Below, piece after piece: positions 8,505-17,056 of a stretch of 39,819 nt of DNA; within the stretch, counting starts at the first letter, position 1; the number at the start of each line of letters is the position of its first letter. Where the stretch lies: the NCBI GenBank assembly GCA_002718285.1, contig PBAR01000001.1, positions 353,301 to 393,119 on the forward strand. The letters run 5' to 3'. The translations under genes and the position numbers were made by a program. Under the pieces are notes generated by a model that was not told the origin of the DNA, did no database searches, and worked only from the letters and a program-made list of their open reading frames with translations. The stretch comes from Fidelibacterota bacterium. GTDB taxonomy: Bacteria > Marinisomatota > Marinisomatia > Marinisomatales > UBA1611.

Positions 8505-10634
8505 TTAGAATATTTTTCCTTTCAAGACCATTTCTTCTAAAAGTTCTGGGGGGCTGAAACGTTCTCCATATTTCTGAGCCAGTATTTTTGTTCGATCCTT
8601 AAATGCCGATACTCCATAGTCATTTACAAATTGCAGTGTTCCTCCTTTAAATCCAGGAAAACCCCATCCAAAAATACTACCAATATTTGCATCTGGGATG
8701 GAAGTTAGTACACCTTCCTCATAGCATCGAATTGTTTCGACTACCTGAGAAAAATAAAACCGGTCTATCATTTCTTCTTTAGATAATTGATTTTCAGAAT
8801 GAGGGAAGTGCTTTTCAATATCAGGCCATAAATATTTTTCACCTGTTTCAGGATATTCGTAAAAACCTCCACCTCCTGCACGGCCAGTTCTTCTTACAGT
8901 TTTGGTCATCAAGTCAATCACTGGATCCCATGGTCCTTTGGGAACATCCTTTCCTTTAGCTTCAAGATCTTTCCAGGTTTGTCTTCGAATTTGTGCTGCA
9001 AGATCTATATTGATTTCATCAATAACTGATAACGGACCGACAGGATAACCAGCCTGCTTGCCAGCATCTTCTATGGATTGCGCAGTTTGGCCTTCATTTA
9101 GTAAAGCCATTCCTTCACATGTATATCTTTCAAATACACGCGATGTATAAAAACCACGACTGTCATTTACAACAATTGGAATTTTTCGAATTTTTAATAC
9201 GTAATCAAAAGCTTTCGCAAGGGTTTCTGGAGTAGTTTTTTCTCCTTTAATAATTTCAACAAGTTTCATTTTATGTACAGGAGAGAAAAAATGGATACCA
9301 ATAAAACTTTCAGGTCGAGATGATCTTTTCGCTAGGCTGCTAATAGGAATGGTAGATGTGTTTGATGCAAACACTCCATACTTATCCATGACACTTTCTG
9401 CTTCAGCTGTTACCTTTCCTTTTAATTCTCGATCTTCAAAAACAGCTTCAATGATTAATTCACACCTGTCGAGCTTTGAATAATCATCTGTTACAGTAAT
9501 TCTATCCAATGTTTCCTTTATTTTTTCTCCAGTTATTAGTCCTTTCTTTTTTCCTTCTTCTAATATAGATCGTATTCGGCCTAAACCATTATTTGCATTT
9601 TCCTGGGTTATATCAGTCATAATTACTTTTATACCTGCAAGCGCAGTGACGTAAGCTATTCCGTGTCCCATAAGTCCAGACCCCAATACTCCGACATTTT
9701 TTGTAGTTGTAGGCGGAATACCAAATGGTCTGCTCTTACCAGAGTTAATTTCATTCATTTGGAACCAAAAGGCCTGCATCATATTCTTGGATACATTACC
9801 AGTTGCTAAATCAACAAAATATTTTGATTCAATCCTGCTCGCAGTATCGAAATCAACTACAGATCCTTCAGCGATAGCACATAAAATGGCTTCTGGTGCG
9901 GGATAATTTCCTCTAGTTTTTTTCTTTATCACTTCCAGTGCAAAAGCAAGCATTTGAGCAACTTTAGGGTTTTTTGTATTTCCTCCTGGGAACTTAAATC
10001 CTTTTTTGTCCCAAGGTTGTTTACAATCTTGATTACTTAAAATCCAATTAATAGCCTTCTTCATCATTTCTTCAGGTGATGAAGCGAGTTCATCCATAAG
10101 ACCATTTTTAACAGCTTTTAACACATTTAGCTGTTTTCCTTCCATTAATATAGGGAGGGATGCTTCAATACCTATCATTCTTGAAAGGCGGGCAACACCT
10201 CCACCACCAGGAAGAATCCCCAGACCAACCTCAGGGAAACCAAATTTCGATTTTGGATTATCTAATACAATTCTATAATTACAACATAGAGAAAGTTCCA
10301 TACCTCCGCCTAGTGCTGCGCCGTTAACAGCTGCTACAACAGGTTTATCAATTAATTCCAATCGACGCATAGTAGCTTTCCCCGCTTCAACCAATTCAAA
10401 GCAAGCTTTAGGCTCTTTCTGTTCATAAAGCATCTTAAGATCTGCGCCTGCAAGGAAAGTTTTCTTTGCTGAAGTAATGATTACCCCATTTAAATTTTCT
10501 TCAGTTTCAAGTTTTTTGATGTTTTCGAGGAGTGATAAAAAATATTCTTCATTAATAACATTTGCCGAACGTCTTGGCATATCCATTGTCAAGGTAACAA
10601 TGTTTTGGTCATCTTTTTCGTATTTAAAAGTCAT
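8505..10634 (-). CDS. fadJ: Multifunctional 3-hydroxyacyl-CoA dehydrogenase / enoyl-CoA hydratase, FadB/FadJ type
   Basis: A 709-residue trifunctional-type beta-oxidation enzyme. The N-terminal crotonase half has the two catalytic acids: Glu113 in LGGGMELSLCCNYR and Glu135 in FGFPEVGLGILPGGGG. The NAD-binding domain starts at VGVLGSGLMGHGIAYV (about 314-329). The dehydrogenase pair is His448 and Glu460 in HFFSPVHKMKLVEIIKG. The C-terminal domain has YPVGPLSVIDEINIDLA and VRRTGRAGGGGFYEYPETG. Length agrees with FadJ (about 710) rather than FadB (about 730); FadB and FadJ are hard to separate by eye. It is the first gene of the minus-strand operon, with 213 bases upstream holding a candidate promoter. 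A partner thiolase is not in the window. It would act after chain carboxylation/hydration or on ordinary fatty acids. Confidence 0.93.
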   Translation of the reverse strand: MTFKYEKDDQNIVTLTMDMPRRSANVINEEYFLSLLENIKKLETEENLNGVIITSAKKTFLAGADLKMLYEQKEPKACFELVEAGKATMRRLELIDKPVVAAVNGAALGGGMELSLCCNYRIVLDNPKSKFGFPEVGLGILPGGGGVARLSRMIGIEASLPILMEGKQLNVLKAVKNGLMDELASSPEEMMKKAINWILSNQDCKQPWDKKGFKFPGGNTKNPKVAQMLAFALEVIKKKTRGNYPAPEAILCAIAEGSVVDFDTASRIESKYFVDLATGNVSKNMMQAFWFQMNEINSGKSRPFGIPPTTTKNVGVLGSGLMGHGIAYVTALAGIKVIMTDITQENANNGLGRIRSILEEGKKKGLITGEKIKETLDRITVTDDYSKLDRCELIIEAVFEDRELKGKVTAEAESVMDKYGVFASNTSTIPISSLAKRSSRPESFIGIHFFSPVHKMKLVEIIKGEKTTPETLAKAFDYVLKIRKIPIVVNDSRGFYTSRVFERYTCEGMALLNEGQTAQSIEDAGKQAGYPVGPLSVIDEINIDLAAQIRRQTWKDLEAKGKDVPKGPWDPVIDLMTKTVRRTGRAGGGGFYEYPETGEKYLWPDIEKHFPHSENQLSKEEMIDRFYFSQVVETIRCYEEGVLTSIPDANIGSIFGWGFPGFKGGTLQFVNDYGVSAFKDRTKILAQKYGERFSPPELLEEMVLKGKIF

Positions 10635-10666
10635 AATTATGTTTCTGTTTAAACTATTTCTATTAT

Positions 10667-10694
10667 TTTATATCAATTCCCATTTATCTAGCAA
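10667..10694 (-). promoter_or_regulatory. Candidate sigma70-type promoter of the catabolic operon
   Basis: Read on the minus strand: TTGCTA (10689-10694), a 16-base spacer, then TATAAA (10667-10672, extended TATAAAAT), with the fadJ ATG about 32 bases further on. Spacing and distance to the start fit a promoter, but the region is AT-rich and chance matches are common. Confidence 0.3.
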
Positions 10695-10784
10695 TACAAA
10701 GTGTTACGATAACAATTTTTAAATTACTTCTTTCCAACTCATCTAAGATATTAACAATAAGTAATTATCTAGTATTCCCAAGAA

Positions 10785-10806
10785 GGTGCTTTAGAACAAA
10801 AGCGCC
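10785..10806 (-). terminator. Inverted repeat after the TonB receptor gene, possible weak terminator
   Basis: On the minus strand GGCGCTTT, a 6-base loop TGTTCT, then AAAGCACC: 8-base arms with one mismatch/wobble. It lies about 40 bases after the receptor stop codon and before the candidate promoter of the next operon. The bases that follow (TTCTTGGG) form only a weak T tract, so it may be a factor-dependent or weak terminator, or a protein site. Confidence 0.4.
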
Positions 10807-10847
10807 TACATTCAAGTTAGCCTTAATGGTCTAATTATTCTTTTGAT

Positions 10848-13800
10848 TTAAAATTTTGTCTGAAGACGAAATAAAACAATACGACCCAATGAAGGACCAC
10901 CTATTATTTCAGTGTGGAAATGATTGAAAAGGTTGTTAACAGTAAGATTTATTTTTGCATATTTATTAATTTCGTATCCAGCGTGAAAATCGTAAATAAT
11001 ATAAGGATCAATAGCTCCATAGTATATTCCAGATGACCAATTAAACCCGCCTACATAACGAGCATTTAATGATCCGGTAATTGGCCAGCGCCTTGGATTG
11101 TATTGTAGTTTAAATCCTGCTTTATTTCTTGGAGCATTAATAGGATCTTTATTTTTTGTAATAGGGTTGTAGAATTCAGTAAGACCAAGGTGGGAGTATG
11201 TTAAATCCAGAGTCCATTCTCGATTAATAAAATAAGTCAGGCTTGCATCTGTACCCCACATATCTACTTCACCATAATTAATGTATCCTACTACAACAGG
11301 GGGTGAATAACCTGGAATTGTATCCATCGCAGTAACGCCTTGGATTCCTGATCTCCAATAATCAAATGATTCATCATAATCTTCTTGATCATTGATAATA
11401 TTATTTTCAAGGTCATTAATTGTATTCATAATTCCATCATTATTGTAGTCTTTTTCCAATACCCATTTTTCAATAACAATAGGTGTTATAAAGGTAACAG
11501 GACTTACAAAACTAGTATAATGACTGGTATACAAATCTATTGTTCCAGATATTCTTTTATTCAAGCGGCCTTTATAGCCAAATTCCCATGATGTTACATT
11601 CTCTGCTTCAATCTCTGGAAGATCCATTACAGATTGTCCATAAAAGCCGGAGATTCTTGGATCGGTGGAAGGATAGAAAAATATACTTTCGCTTGTATCA
11701 ACTGTTTCATAATTGAAACTTGTGATATCAAAATAATAAGGTGAACCAAGACTGTCTCTTGGAAAAACATAACCACCGTCTGCTCCACGAGCATAAACTT
11801 TAAATATTGAAACTCTTGCTACATAAATATCAAGAAATAAAGCTTGGTTGGATGGAGTGTTAAAAGCTTTGGCCCAGGTAAGCCTAAAATTTTGATTTTC
11901 CTTTGGTTTGTAGACTAAACCTATCTTGGGGGAAATTTGGAGTCCATCAGTATTATCTAAATTGAAATCCCAATTTAAGGGACTATACCCATCTCCATAA
12001 TTGTAGTTATTAAATTTTACAAAATCAGTTAGACGGTCATGAGCATCCAAGCGTGTAGCCTGAATAAATTCCAATTTATCATTTAATTTCCAATTTAGCT
12101 GGTAATATGTCCCAAGCTCGTTTACATTATAACGATTATCTTCTGATTTTTCATCAATACCTTCATCAATATTTTCATCAATCTTTCCGTTATTATTATT
12201 ATCCTTTCCGTCAGCATAGACCAAGAATCTTTGACCGCCTAGCCATTGTACGCCTGGTTCTACAGTTTCCCCAAGTTCAAATGTCCCATTGCCATTAGAA
12301 TCAACATAATCAGGTACTCCATTTTCATTCAAATCATTGTAGTCATCACTATCTCCATCATTATCCAGACCATCAGAAATAGCACCCAAAACAGCATCCT
12401 CATATATAATATTCCCAGCAGCATCTAATCCGATAGAGTCAAGGATAGAACCAGTAGATGTTCCGCCAACAGTACTCCATCTGCTATAATTTTCCCCTAT
12501 ATCAACCCAGCCATTATCATTTCTGTCAGCAAAAATATAAGGAGATCCCGCTTCTCCATTACCGGTATTATCTTTTCTGTCTGTTCCGTTTAGATCTGAT
12601 AGAATTGTTCCTCTTGTATCAGGCATGGTTAGGAAATAATCCCATCCCCATACAAAACGGATATCACCGTTTTTCCATTCATTTGCATGTTGGAATTGAA
12701 TACTGAATTTTTTTGATCGATCATAAATTATACTTCCGTTAGCCATGTTACGGGTAGGATGCGAAGGATCACCCGAGTAGCTGGAATTCCAATAAGTTTG
12801 TAAAAAGAAATTTTTCCATCGCATTCTGCTCTGGTAATATCTATATATCCAGCCATCAGCAAGATATCGCGCTATACCGGTTATATTAATATTTCGTGCC
12901 CAGGCGTACCCATGTGAAAAAATAGCTGTGAAGTCAGTATTAGGTTCCCAATCCATCCGGATATCATATCTTAGATTACGAACATTAAAATCTGGAAAAT
13001 CATTAATACCATCATCATTTGCATCTTTGTAAATACTTGAAAGCTTTCCGTAGTTAACTGAAAAGTCCCGTTCATCTTGTTCATCCACACCCATTTCACC
13101 TGGACTAGGTGCATTATTTCCGTCAAGATCATTATATTTGAATTGATCCCAGTTATTATTACCATTTAGATCAGTAAATGTTTCTCCATCCCAGACACCA
13201 TTTCCTTCACCAATATCACCTGTTCCATCAGATCTATCCAATCCATAGTCAAATAATAATTCTTGAGAAGTCCAAGAACCATTATTATTAAGGTCTGTGT
13301 ATGGTTCACCTTCATCCCAAGTACCATTATTATTGGTATCCGTAAATGGTTCAGCGGGATCCCAGATGCCATCACCATCACTATCTAGAAATATCTCAGA
13401 AGCATCACTTTCAAAAAGTTCCGTTCCGTTCAAATCAACAAAATTTTCTTCGGGAACATTAAAAGGAGATCCATTATCATCTACATATAGTCCCCAATCA
13501 CCATCGTTGTCTTTTCCATCAGTTCCCCAGTTATCGTTAAAGATTCCGTTATCATTGGTATCAAATACAATATCGCCATTAGAGTCATACATGTAATCTC
13601 CAAATCCTCTCCCGTGAGCAGAGTCAATAATGGTCCAAGTTGAATCTGCATTAGTAAATATTGTTGCTAGTGTAGTTCCGCCTTTTCTACTATTAAATCG
13701 ATTAAGCCAAGATGTACCAACCTCATCTTGTTCATCAATAAATCCATCTCCATCATTATCCACTCCGTCAAACCATACTTCTGCTGCATCATCGATACCG

Positions 13801-15044
13801 ATATCAATTCTTTCATCTATTTCACCATCACCATTATTATCAATTCCATCTTTGTATGCCAGACCAATGCGATCAGATGTTACGAACCATAATACAGTCC
13901 CATTTGGCAAAGTATAGCGATTAAATTTATCCGAAGATGCTTCATCAACCATATCCTGTGTTATTACCGGGGAACCTAATTCACCTCCTGTTGTACTTTC
14001 TGCTATATTATCAGCCCAATAATTGCCTACCCATGATTCATCAGCTCCATCAACTTCATATATCATATCATAGGTAAACCTGGATCCACCGCCAACAGAT
14101 CCTCCACGATCAATACCATCATGCAGGAGATTAGGCCTACCGATAAAAAGCGGGTCATGCCCCTCGTATTCATCTTCATTAAAATGTTTCCAATCTTGCC
14201 CTGCAAGTGCAACGCCAGAAATCTTAAATCCAAAATCACCAAATTTATGAGCGGTTCTAACTGTTAATTTTTTTAATAAATCTGTGTCTGTTTGATTCAG
14301 TAACCCACCTTGGATATTAATACTAGTCCCTTGAGAGCGTAGGGGCGAGCTTGTTACGATATTTAACACACCGCTATGAGCATTAGGTCCATAGAGTGCC
14401 GATGATGGTCCTAGAACTACCTCAATTTGTTCTACATCTTCAAATGAAACAGGAATAACATTATATGCTGTTAGACGCAGAGATGGTACATTTGCCATTC
14501 GGCCATCCATTAAAGTCAATAATCTAGAACTAAGGGATGAATTAAAACCACGGGCAGTCATATTATAGCTGTCGATCCCTGATTGCGTAAAATCAATGCC
14601 TTTTGTTCCTTTAATATAATCACCTAGATTTGTATTACTTTCTCTTCGAATTTCTTTTTTTGATATCACAGATATGGCTGCTGGAGCATCTTCTATACGT
14701 TCTCTTTTTCGGGAAGCTGTGACAACATATGTTTCCATTTGAATAGCTTCTGGATCTAAACCTAGATTCGCTTCAACAGTTTCGTTGCCTAATACAGATA
14801 CTTGTAATTGAAGATTTTGATATCCAATATAGGAAACTTTAAGATTATATTTCCCGGCAGGTAGATTCTTTATAGTGAAGCGACCTTCTGCATCGCTGGC
14901 AGCACCTTGATTAGTTCCATCAATGATTACATTTGCACCAATTAACGCTTTGCCTGTCTCATTATCATAAACTTTACCGGTAATTGAACCATTCTGAGAA
15001 AATAGCAGAGATGCTATGGAGAATAGAAAAAATAATTTTCTCAT
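10848..15044 (-). CDS. Very large TonB-dependent outer-membrane receptor with inserted Asp/Asn-rich (EF-hand-like) repeats
   Basis: An outer-membrane TonB-dependent receptor of 1398 residues from ATG 15044; TTG at 15056 would add four residues and is less likely. Order: signal peptide MRKLFFLFSIASLLFSQ; CarboxypepD_reg-like domain (GSITGKVYDNETGKALIGAN, about 19-38, to about 95); plug domain (VVTASRKRERIEDAPAAISV to VEVVLGPSSALYGPNAHSGV-type region, about 105-235, the seen text being QIEVVLGPSSALYGPNAHSG); then the barrel, ending GRIVLFRLQTKF with the terminal Phe usual for BAM substrates. Ordinary receptors are 700-1000 residues. The excess lies in two blocks, about 397-696 and 814-971, filled with motifs such as DNNGDGEIDE, DNDGDGFIDE, DSDGDGIWD, DTNNNGTWDEGE and DGKDNNNNGKIDE. 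These resemble calcium-binding thrombospondin type 3/EF-hand loops. Substrate unknown. It follows the T9SS-sorted protein gene on the same strand. Confidence 0.9.
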   Translation of the reverse strand: MRKLFFLFSIASLLFSQNGSITGKVYDNETGKALIGANVIIDGTNQGAASDAEGRFTIKNLPAGKYNLKVSYIGYQNLQLQVSVLGNETVEANLGLDPEAIQMETYVVTASRKRERIEDAPAAISVISKKEIRRESNTNLGDYIKGTKGIDFTQSGIDSYNMTARGFNSSLSSRLLTLMDGRMANVPSLRLTAYNVIPVSFEDVEQIEVVLGPSSALYGPNAHSGVLNIVTSSPLRSQGTSINIQGGLLNQTDTDLLKKLTVRTAHKFGDFGFKISGVALAGQDWKHFNEDEYEGHDPLFIGRPNLLHDGIDRGGSVGGGSRFTYDMIYEVDGADESWVGNYWADNIAESTTGGELGSPVITQDMVDEASSDKFNRYTLPNGTVLWFVTSDRIGLAYKDGIDNNGDGEIDERIDIGIDDAAEVWFDGVDNDGDGFIDEQDEVGTSWLNRFNSRKGGTTLATIFTNADSTWTIIDSAHGRGFGDYMYDSNGDIVFDTNDNGIFNDNWGTDGKDNDGDWGLYVDDNGSPFNVPEENFVDLNGTELFESDASEIFLDSDGDGIWDPAEPFTDTNNNGTWDEGEPYTDLNNNGSWTSQELLFDYGLDRSDGTGDIGEGNGVWDGETFTDLNGNNNWDQFKYNDLDGNNAPSPGEMGVDEQDERDFSVNYGKLSSIYKDANDDGINDFPDFNVRNLRYDIRMDWEPNTDFTAIFSHGYAWARNINITGIARYLADGWIYRYYQSRMRWKNFFLQTYWNSSYSGDPSHPTRNMANGSIIYDRSKKFSIQFQHANEWKNGDIRFVWGWDYFLTMPDTRGTILSDLNGTDRKDNTGNGEAGSPYIFADRNDNGWVDIGENYSRWSTVGGTSTGSILDSIGLDAAGNIIYEDAVLGAISDGLDNDGDSDDYNDLNENGVPDYVDSNGNGTFELGETVEPGVQWLGGQRFLVYADGKDNNNNGKIDENIDEGIDEKSEDNRYNVNELGTYYQLNWKLNDKLEFIQATRLDAHDRLTDFVKFNNYNYGDGYSPLNWDFNLDNTDGLQISPKIGLVYKPKENQNFRLTWAKAFNTPSNQALFLDIYVARVSIFKVYARGADGGYVFPRDSLGSPYYFDITSFNYETVDTSESIFFYPSTDPRISGFYGQSVMDLPEIEAENVTSWEFGYKGRLNKRISGTIDLYTSHYTSFVSPVTFITPIVIEKWVLEKDYNNDGIMNTINDLENNIINDQEDYDESFDYWRSGIQGVTAMDTIPGYSPPVVVGYINYGEVDMWGTDASLTYFINREWTLDLTYSHLGLTEFYNPITKNKDPINAPRNKAGFKLQYNPRRWPITGSLNARYVGGFNWSSGIYYGAIDPYIIYDFHAGYEINKYAKINLTVNNLFNHFHTEIIGGPSLGRIVLFRLQTKF
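12132..12605 (-). repeat. Second block of EF-hand-like motif repeats inside the receptor gene
   Basis: Codes for residues about 814-971 of the receptor. Motifs in order: DRNDNGWVDIGE, DGLDNDGDSDDYNDLNENG, DYVDSNGNGTFELGE and DGKDNNNNGKIDENIDEGID. Each has Asp/Asn at alternate positions followed by Gly, the geometry of calcium loops. The spacing between motifs is irregular, so it is not a simple tandem duplication. Confidence 0.6.
12957..13856 (-). repeat. First block of EF-hand-like motif repeats inside the receptor gene
   Basis: Codes for residues about 397-696. Motifs in order: DGIDNNGDGEIDERID, DGVDNDGDGFIDEQDE, DSNGDIVFDTNDNGIFND, DGKDNDGDWG, DSDGDGIWDPAEPF, DTNNNGTWDEGEPY, DLNNNGSW, DLNGNNNWD, NDLDGNNAPSPGE and DANDDGINDFPDF. 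Three consecutive units (ending PAEPFTD, EGEPYTD and SQEL) are near-copies, suggesting local duplication. Confidence 0.6.
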
Positions 15045-15080
15045 AATATATGACAATGGGAATATATAATTATAATGTTC

Positions 15081-15124
15081 AAAAAAAAAAGCAGCCTCAT
15101 ATTAAAGAAATAAGGCTGCTTTTT
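15081..15124 (-). terminator. Strong intrinsic terminator after the T9SS-sorted protein gene
   Basis: On the minus strand AAAAAGCAGCCT (15113-15124), a 15-base loop, AGGCTGCTTTTT (15086-15097), then T residues continuing to 15081. Twelve-base perfect arms and a run of about 10 T make it a textbook rho-independent terminator. It lies 22 bases after the stop of the upstream gene and ends only 36 bases before the receptor ATG. The A-rich flank means it could also work on the plus strand. Confidence 0.9.
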
Positions 15125-15145
15125 ATGCTAAAATATTATACTGCT

Positions 15146-17056
15146 TTATTTAAGTAGCAGCATTTTTCCTCTTTTAACACGGTTATTGGATTTAACTTCA
15201 TAGAAATAAACACCACTAGGGACCTTATTCCCATTCCTATCTTTTCCATACCATTTCAAATTATATGTTCCCGCATTCATTACAGCATCATAAAGAACAT
15301 CAACTTGTCTACCTGTAAGGGAGTAAATAGTTACTTTTACATCACTTAACATCTCTGTAGAGAATTTAATATTTGTCACTGGGTTAAATGGGTTTGGATA
15401 ATTTCCATGTAGTTCAAATTTCTCCGCCAGAGGGGCATCTTCTTCAACATCCAGAAGAGCGGTATTAACGAGGAAAGCTGATGGGCGTGTCGTAGTATGT
15501 ATTGGAAGACATACATTATCTACTTCAAAAATTAATCTACCAGGTGTGGGCTCAGGTGGCTGGACAGTAAGATCCCATCCTTGGTCTACATCCGAATCAT
15601 TCACTGGGCAGTCAGGACACTGTTCTACTACAGCATTGAGAGTTGCAGTTGGACCTGCTTCGGCAACACCTAAGCATGCTGCAGCAGGCGTTCCAGTTCC
15701 AACACATGCGGTAAATTGAGCATACAAAGCTGCAGCAACACCTGCAGATATAGCACTCGCAGTATCTGCACCTACGTAGATGTCAGCAACTTCCCATGCG
15801 GCAGAATCCAAAGCCCCTTGCACATCAGCAGGATTTGCTGCGAGCTGTGCTTGAAACGTTGTGCCAAACCAGTCAGAAGCTTCAAGGAAATTATAAGTAA
15901 AATAATGTCCTGTAGCTGCAAATGGTTCATCGCCGTTCAATGGTATTCCATCACCACCTGTTGGATCAAAATAGACTCCGTGATTTACACTAACCGTACC
16001 ATGAATATATGGATTTTGTACCGGGACCAATGTGCCTGTAGCCCAATCATGTTCAAACCCCAGTTTAACTGAGTCAGCATGTTCAGCTGGAATCATGCCT
16101 AATTGAGCTGCTTTAGCAGCGTCAATACCTGGTCCGCCAAGCATTGGGTGAGGTGCAACATGTATAGTTCCACCCGCTTGTGCAGCTAATCCTGTAGTCA
16201 TTGCAATTGTGACCGTATCAGCAGGAAAAACAGGGCGTCCTAAAACACCATTCAATTTTCCAGCATCATCAACTCCGGAATCTTCAGCCTCTCCTGGATG
16301 CTGTTCCCAATAAAGATTAAGCTGTGCAGGTACCGTCTGAGTGGTGTCTGTGTATGTAACACGGGCTCTTCCCCAACTTGGCATAGCAGTTGCTTCACCA
16401 CCGGATATAGTGTTACCAAGACTATCGGACACTTCTGGAGTATAGCCATAATCAACTCCATACTGACCATTTACAATATCTGGTGCTGAATAAAGAGCAA
16501 GTACATCATTTTCTATTATTCCATGACCAAATCTATAGGTAAGAGAATCCTCCCAATAACCAGGTTTTCTATCCCAAACACCAGGTGTTACTGCGGGCGG
16601 AATAGTTGCGGCTGTGGAACAGTTTTCAGTAGAAGTTGTGGGATACGTACTCCCTTCATTTATACTGAATGTCATATCATCATAGAAATCAACGTTAAGA
16701 CTTATTCCTGTAGCTGTAGAGTCACCAGTAATAAGAAATCCTGCGGCTGCAAGAGCTTCAGGTGTAGGAAATGGAAGCCAGAGTTGACCCACAGTATCTC
16801 CAGGCTCAAAAGAAGCTCCGACTGCAGTAAAAAGTGCATTATCTGAGCTCGGCCATGATATGGTTAGATCATAGGATGTAAGGCTATCATCTCCTGCAGG
16901 ACCACTGGCATTTGCATCAGAAGTATCTCTTACTTCATATACATATTGTGATACTATACCAACGGTTTGCCAATTTGCCTGAATGCTAGGCTCTTGACCG
17001 ATTAATACAGTACAGAATAATATAAATGTTATAAAATTCATTATCATTTTTTTCAT
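15146..17056 (-). CDS. Secreted protein of unknown function with T9SS type A sorting domain
   Basis: A 636-residue exported protein. The signal peptide is MKKMIMNFITFILFCTVLIG. The C-terminal domain from about residue 546 (FELHGNYPNPFNPVTNIKF, then DVKVTIYSLTGRQVDVLYD, PSGVYFYEV and KRGKMLLLK) is the Por/type IX secretion sorting domain of FCB bacteria. It directs passage through the outer membrane and is usually removed or used for surface anchoring. The 520 residues between are Ala-, Gly- and Thr-rich and match no family I recognise. Cys451/Cys461, Cys480/Cys483 and Cys516 may form disulfides. GGAG nine bases before the ATG could be a ribosome-binding site, unusual for this window. It is followed by a strong terminator and then the large TonB receptor gene, so a surface partner or substrate-capture role is possible but unproven. 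Confidence 0.85.
   Translation of the reverse strand: MKKMIMNFITFILFCTVLIGQEPSIQANWQTVGIVSQYVYEVRDTSDANASGPAGDDSLTSYDLTISWPSSDNALFTAVGASFEPGDTVGQLWLPFPTPEALAAAGFLITGDSTATGISLNVDFYDDMTFSINEGSTYPTTSTENCSTAATIPPAVTPGVWDRKPGYWEDSLTYRFGHGIIENDVLALYSAPDIVNGQYGVDYGYTPEVSDSLGNTISGGEATAMPSWGRARVTYTDTTQTVPAQLNLYWEQHPGEAEDSGVDDAGKLNGVLGRPVFPADTVTIAMTTGLAAQAGGTIHVAPHPMLGGPGIDAAKAAQLGMIPAEHADSVKLGFEHDWATGTLVPVQNPYIHGTVSVNHGVYFDPTGGDGIPLNGDEPFAATGHYFTYNFLEASDWFGTTFQAQLAANPADVQGALDSAAWEVADIYVGADTASAISAGVAAALYAQFTACVGTGTPAAACLGVAEAGPTATLNAVVEQCPDCPVNDSDVDQGWDLTVQPPEPTPGRLIFEVDNVCLPIHTTTRPSAFLVNTALLDVEEDAPLAEKFELHGNYPNPFNPVTNIKFSTEMLSDVKVTIYSLTGRQVDVLYDAVMNAGTYNLKWYGKDRNGNKVPSGVYFYEVKSNNRVKRGKMLLLK

Noticed and set aside
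12957..13856. Receptor repeats as a CRISPR or DNA-level tandem repeat
   Set aside because: The periodicity is at the protein level, spacing is irregular and DNA identity between units is low apart from a few neighbouring copies.
13166..13917. Several 64-99 codon frames on both strands inside the receptor gene
   Set aside because: They are shadows caused by the repetitive Asp/Asn-rich coding sequence, which has few stops in other frames. The receptor frame itself has clear domain homology throughout.
15045..15056. TTG start of the receptor adding four residues
   Set aside because: An ATG four codons later (15044) starts directly at a standard signal peptide, and no ribosome-binding site favours the TTG.
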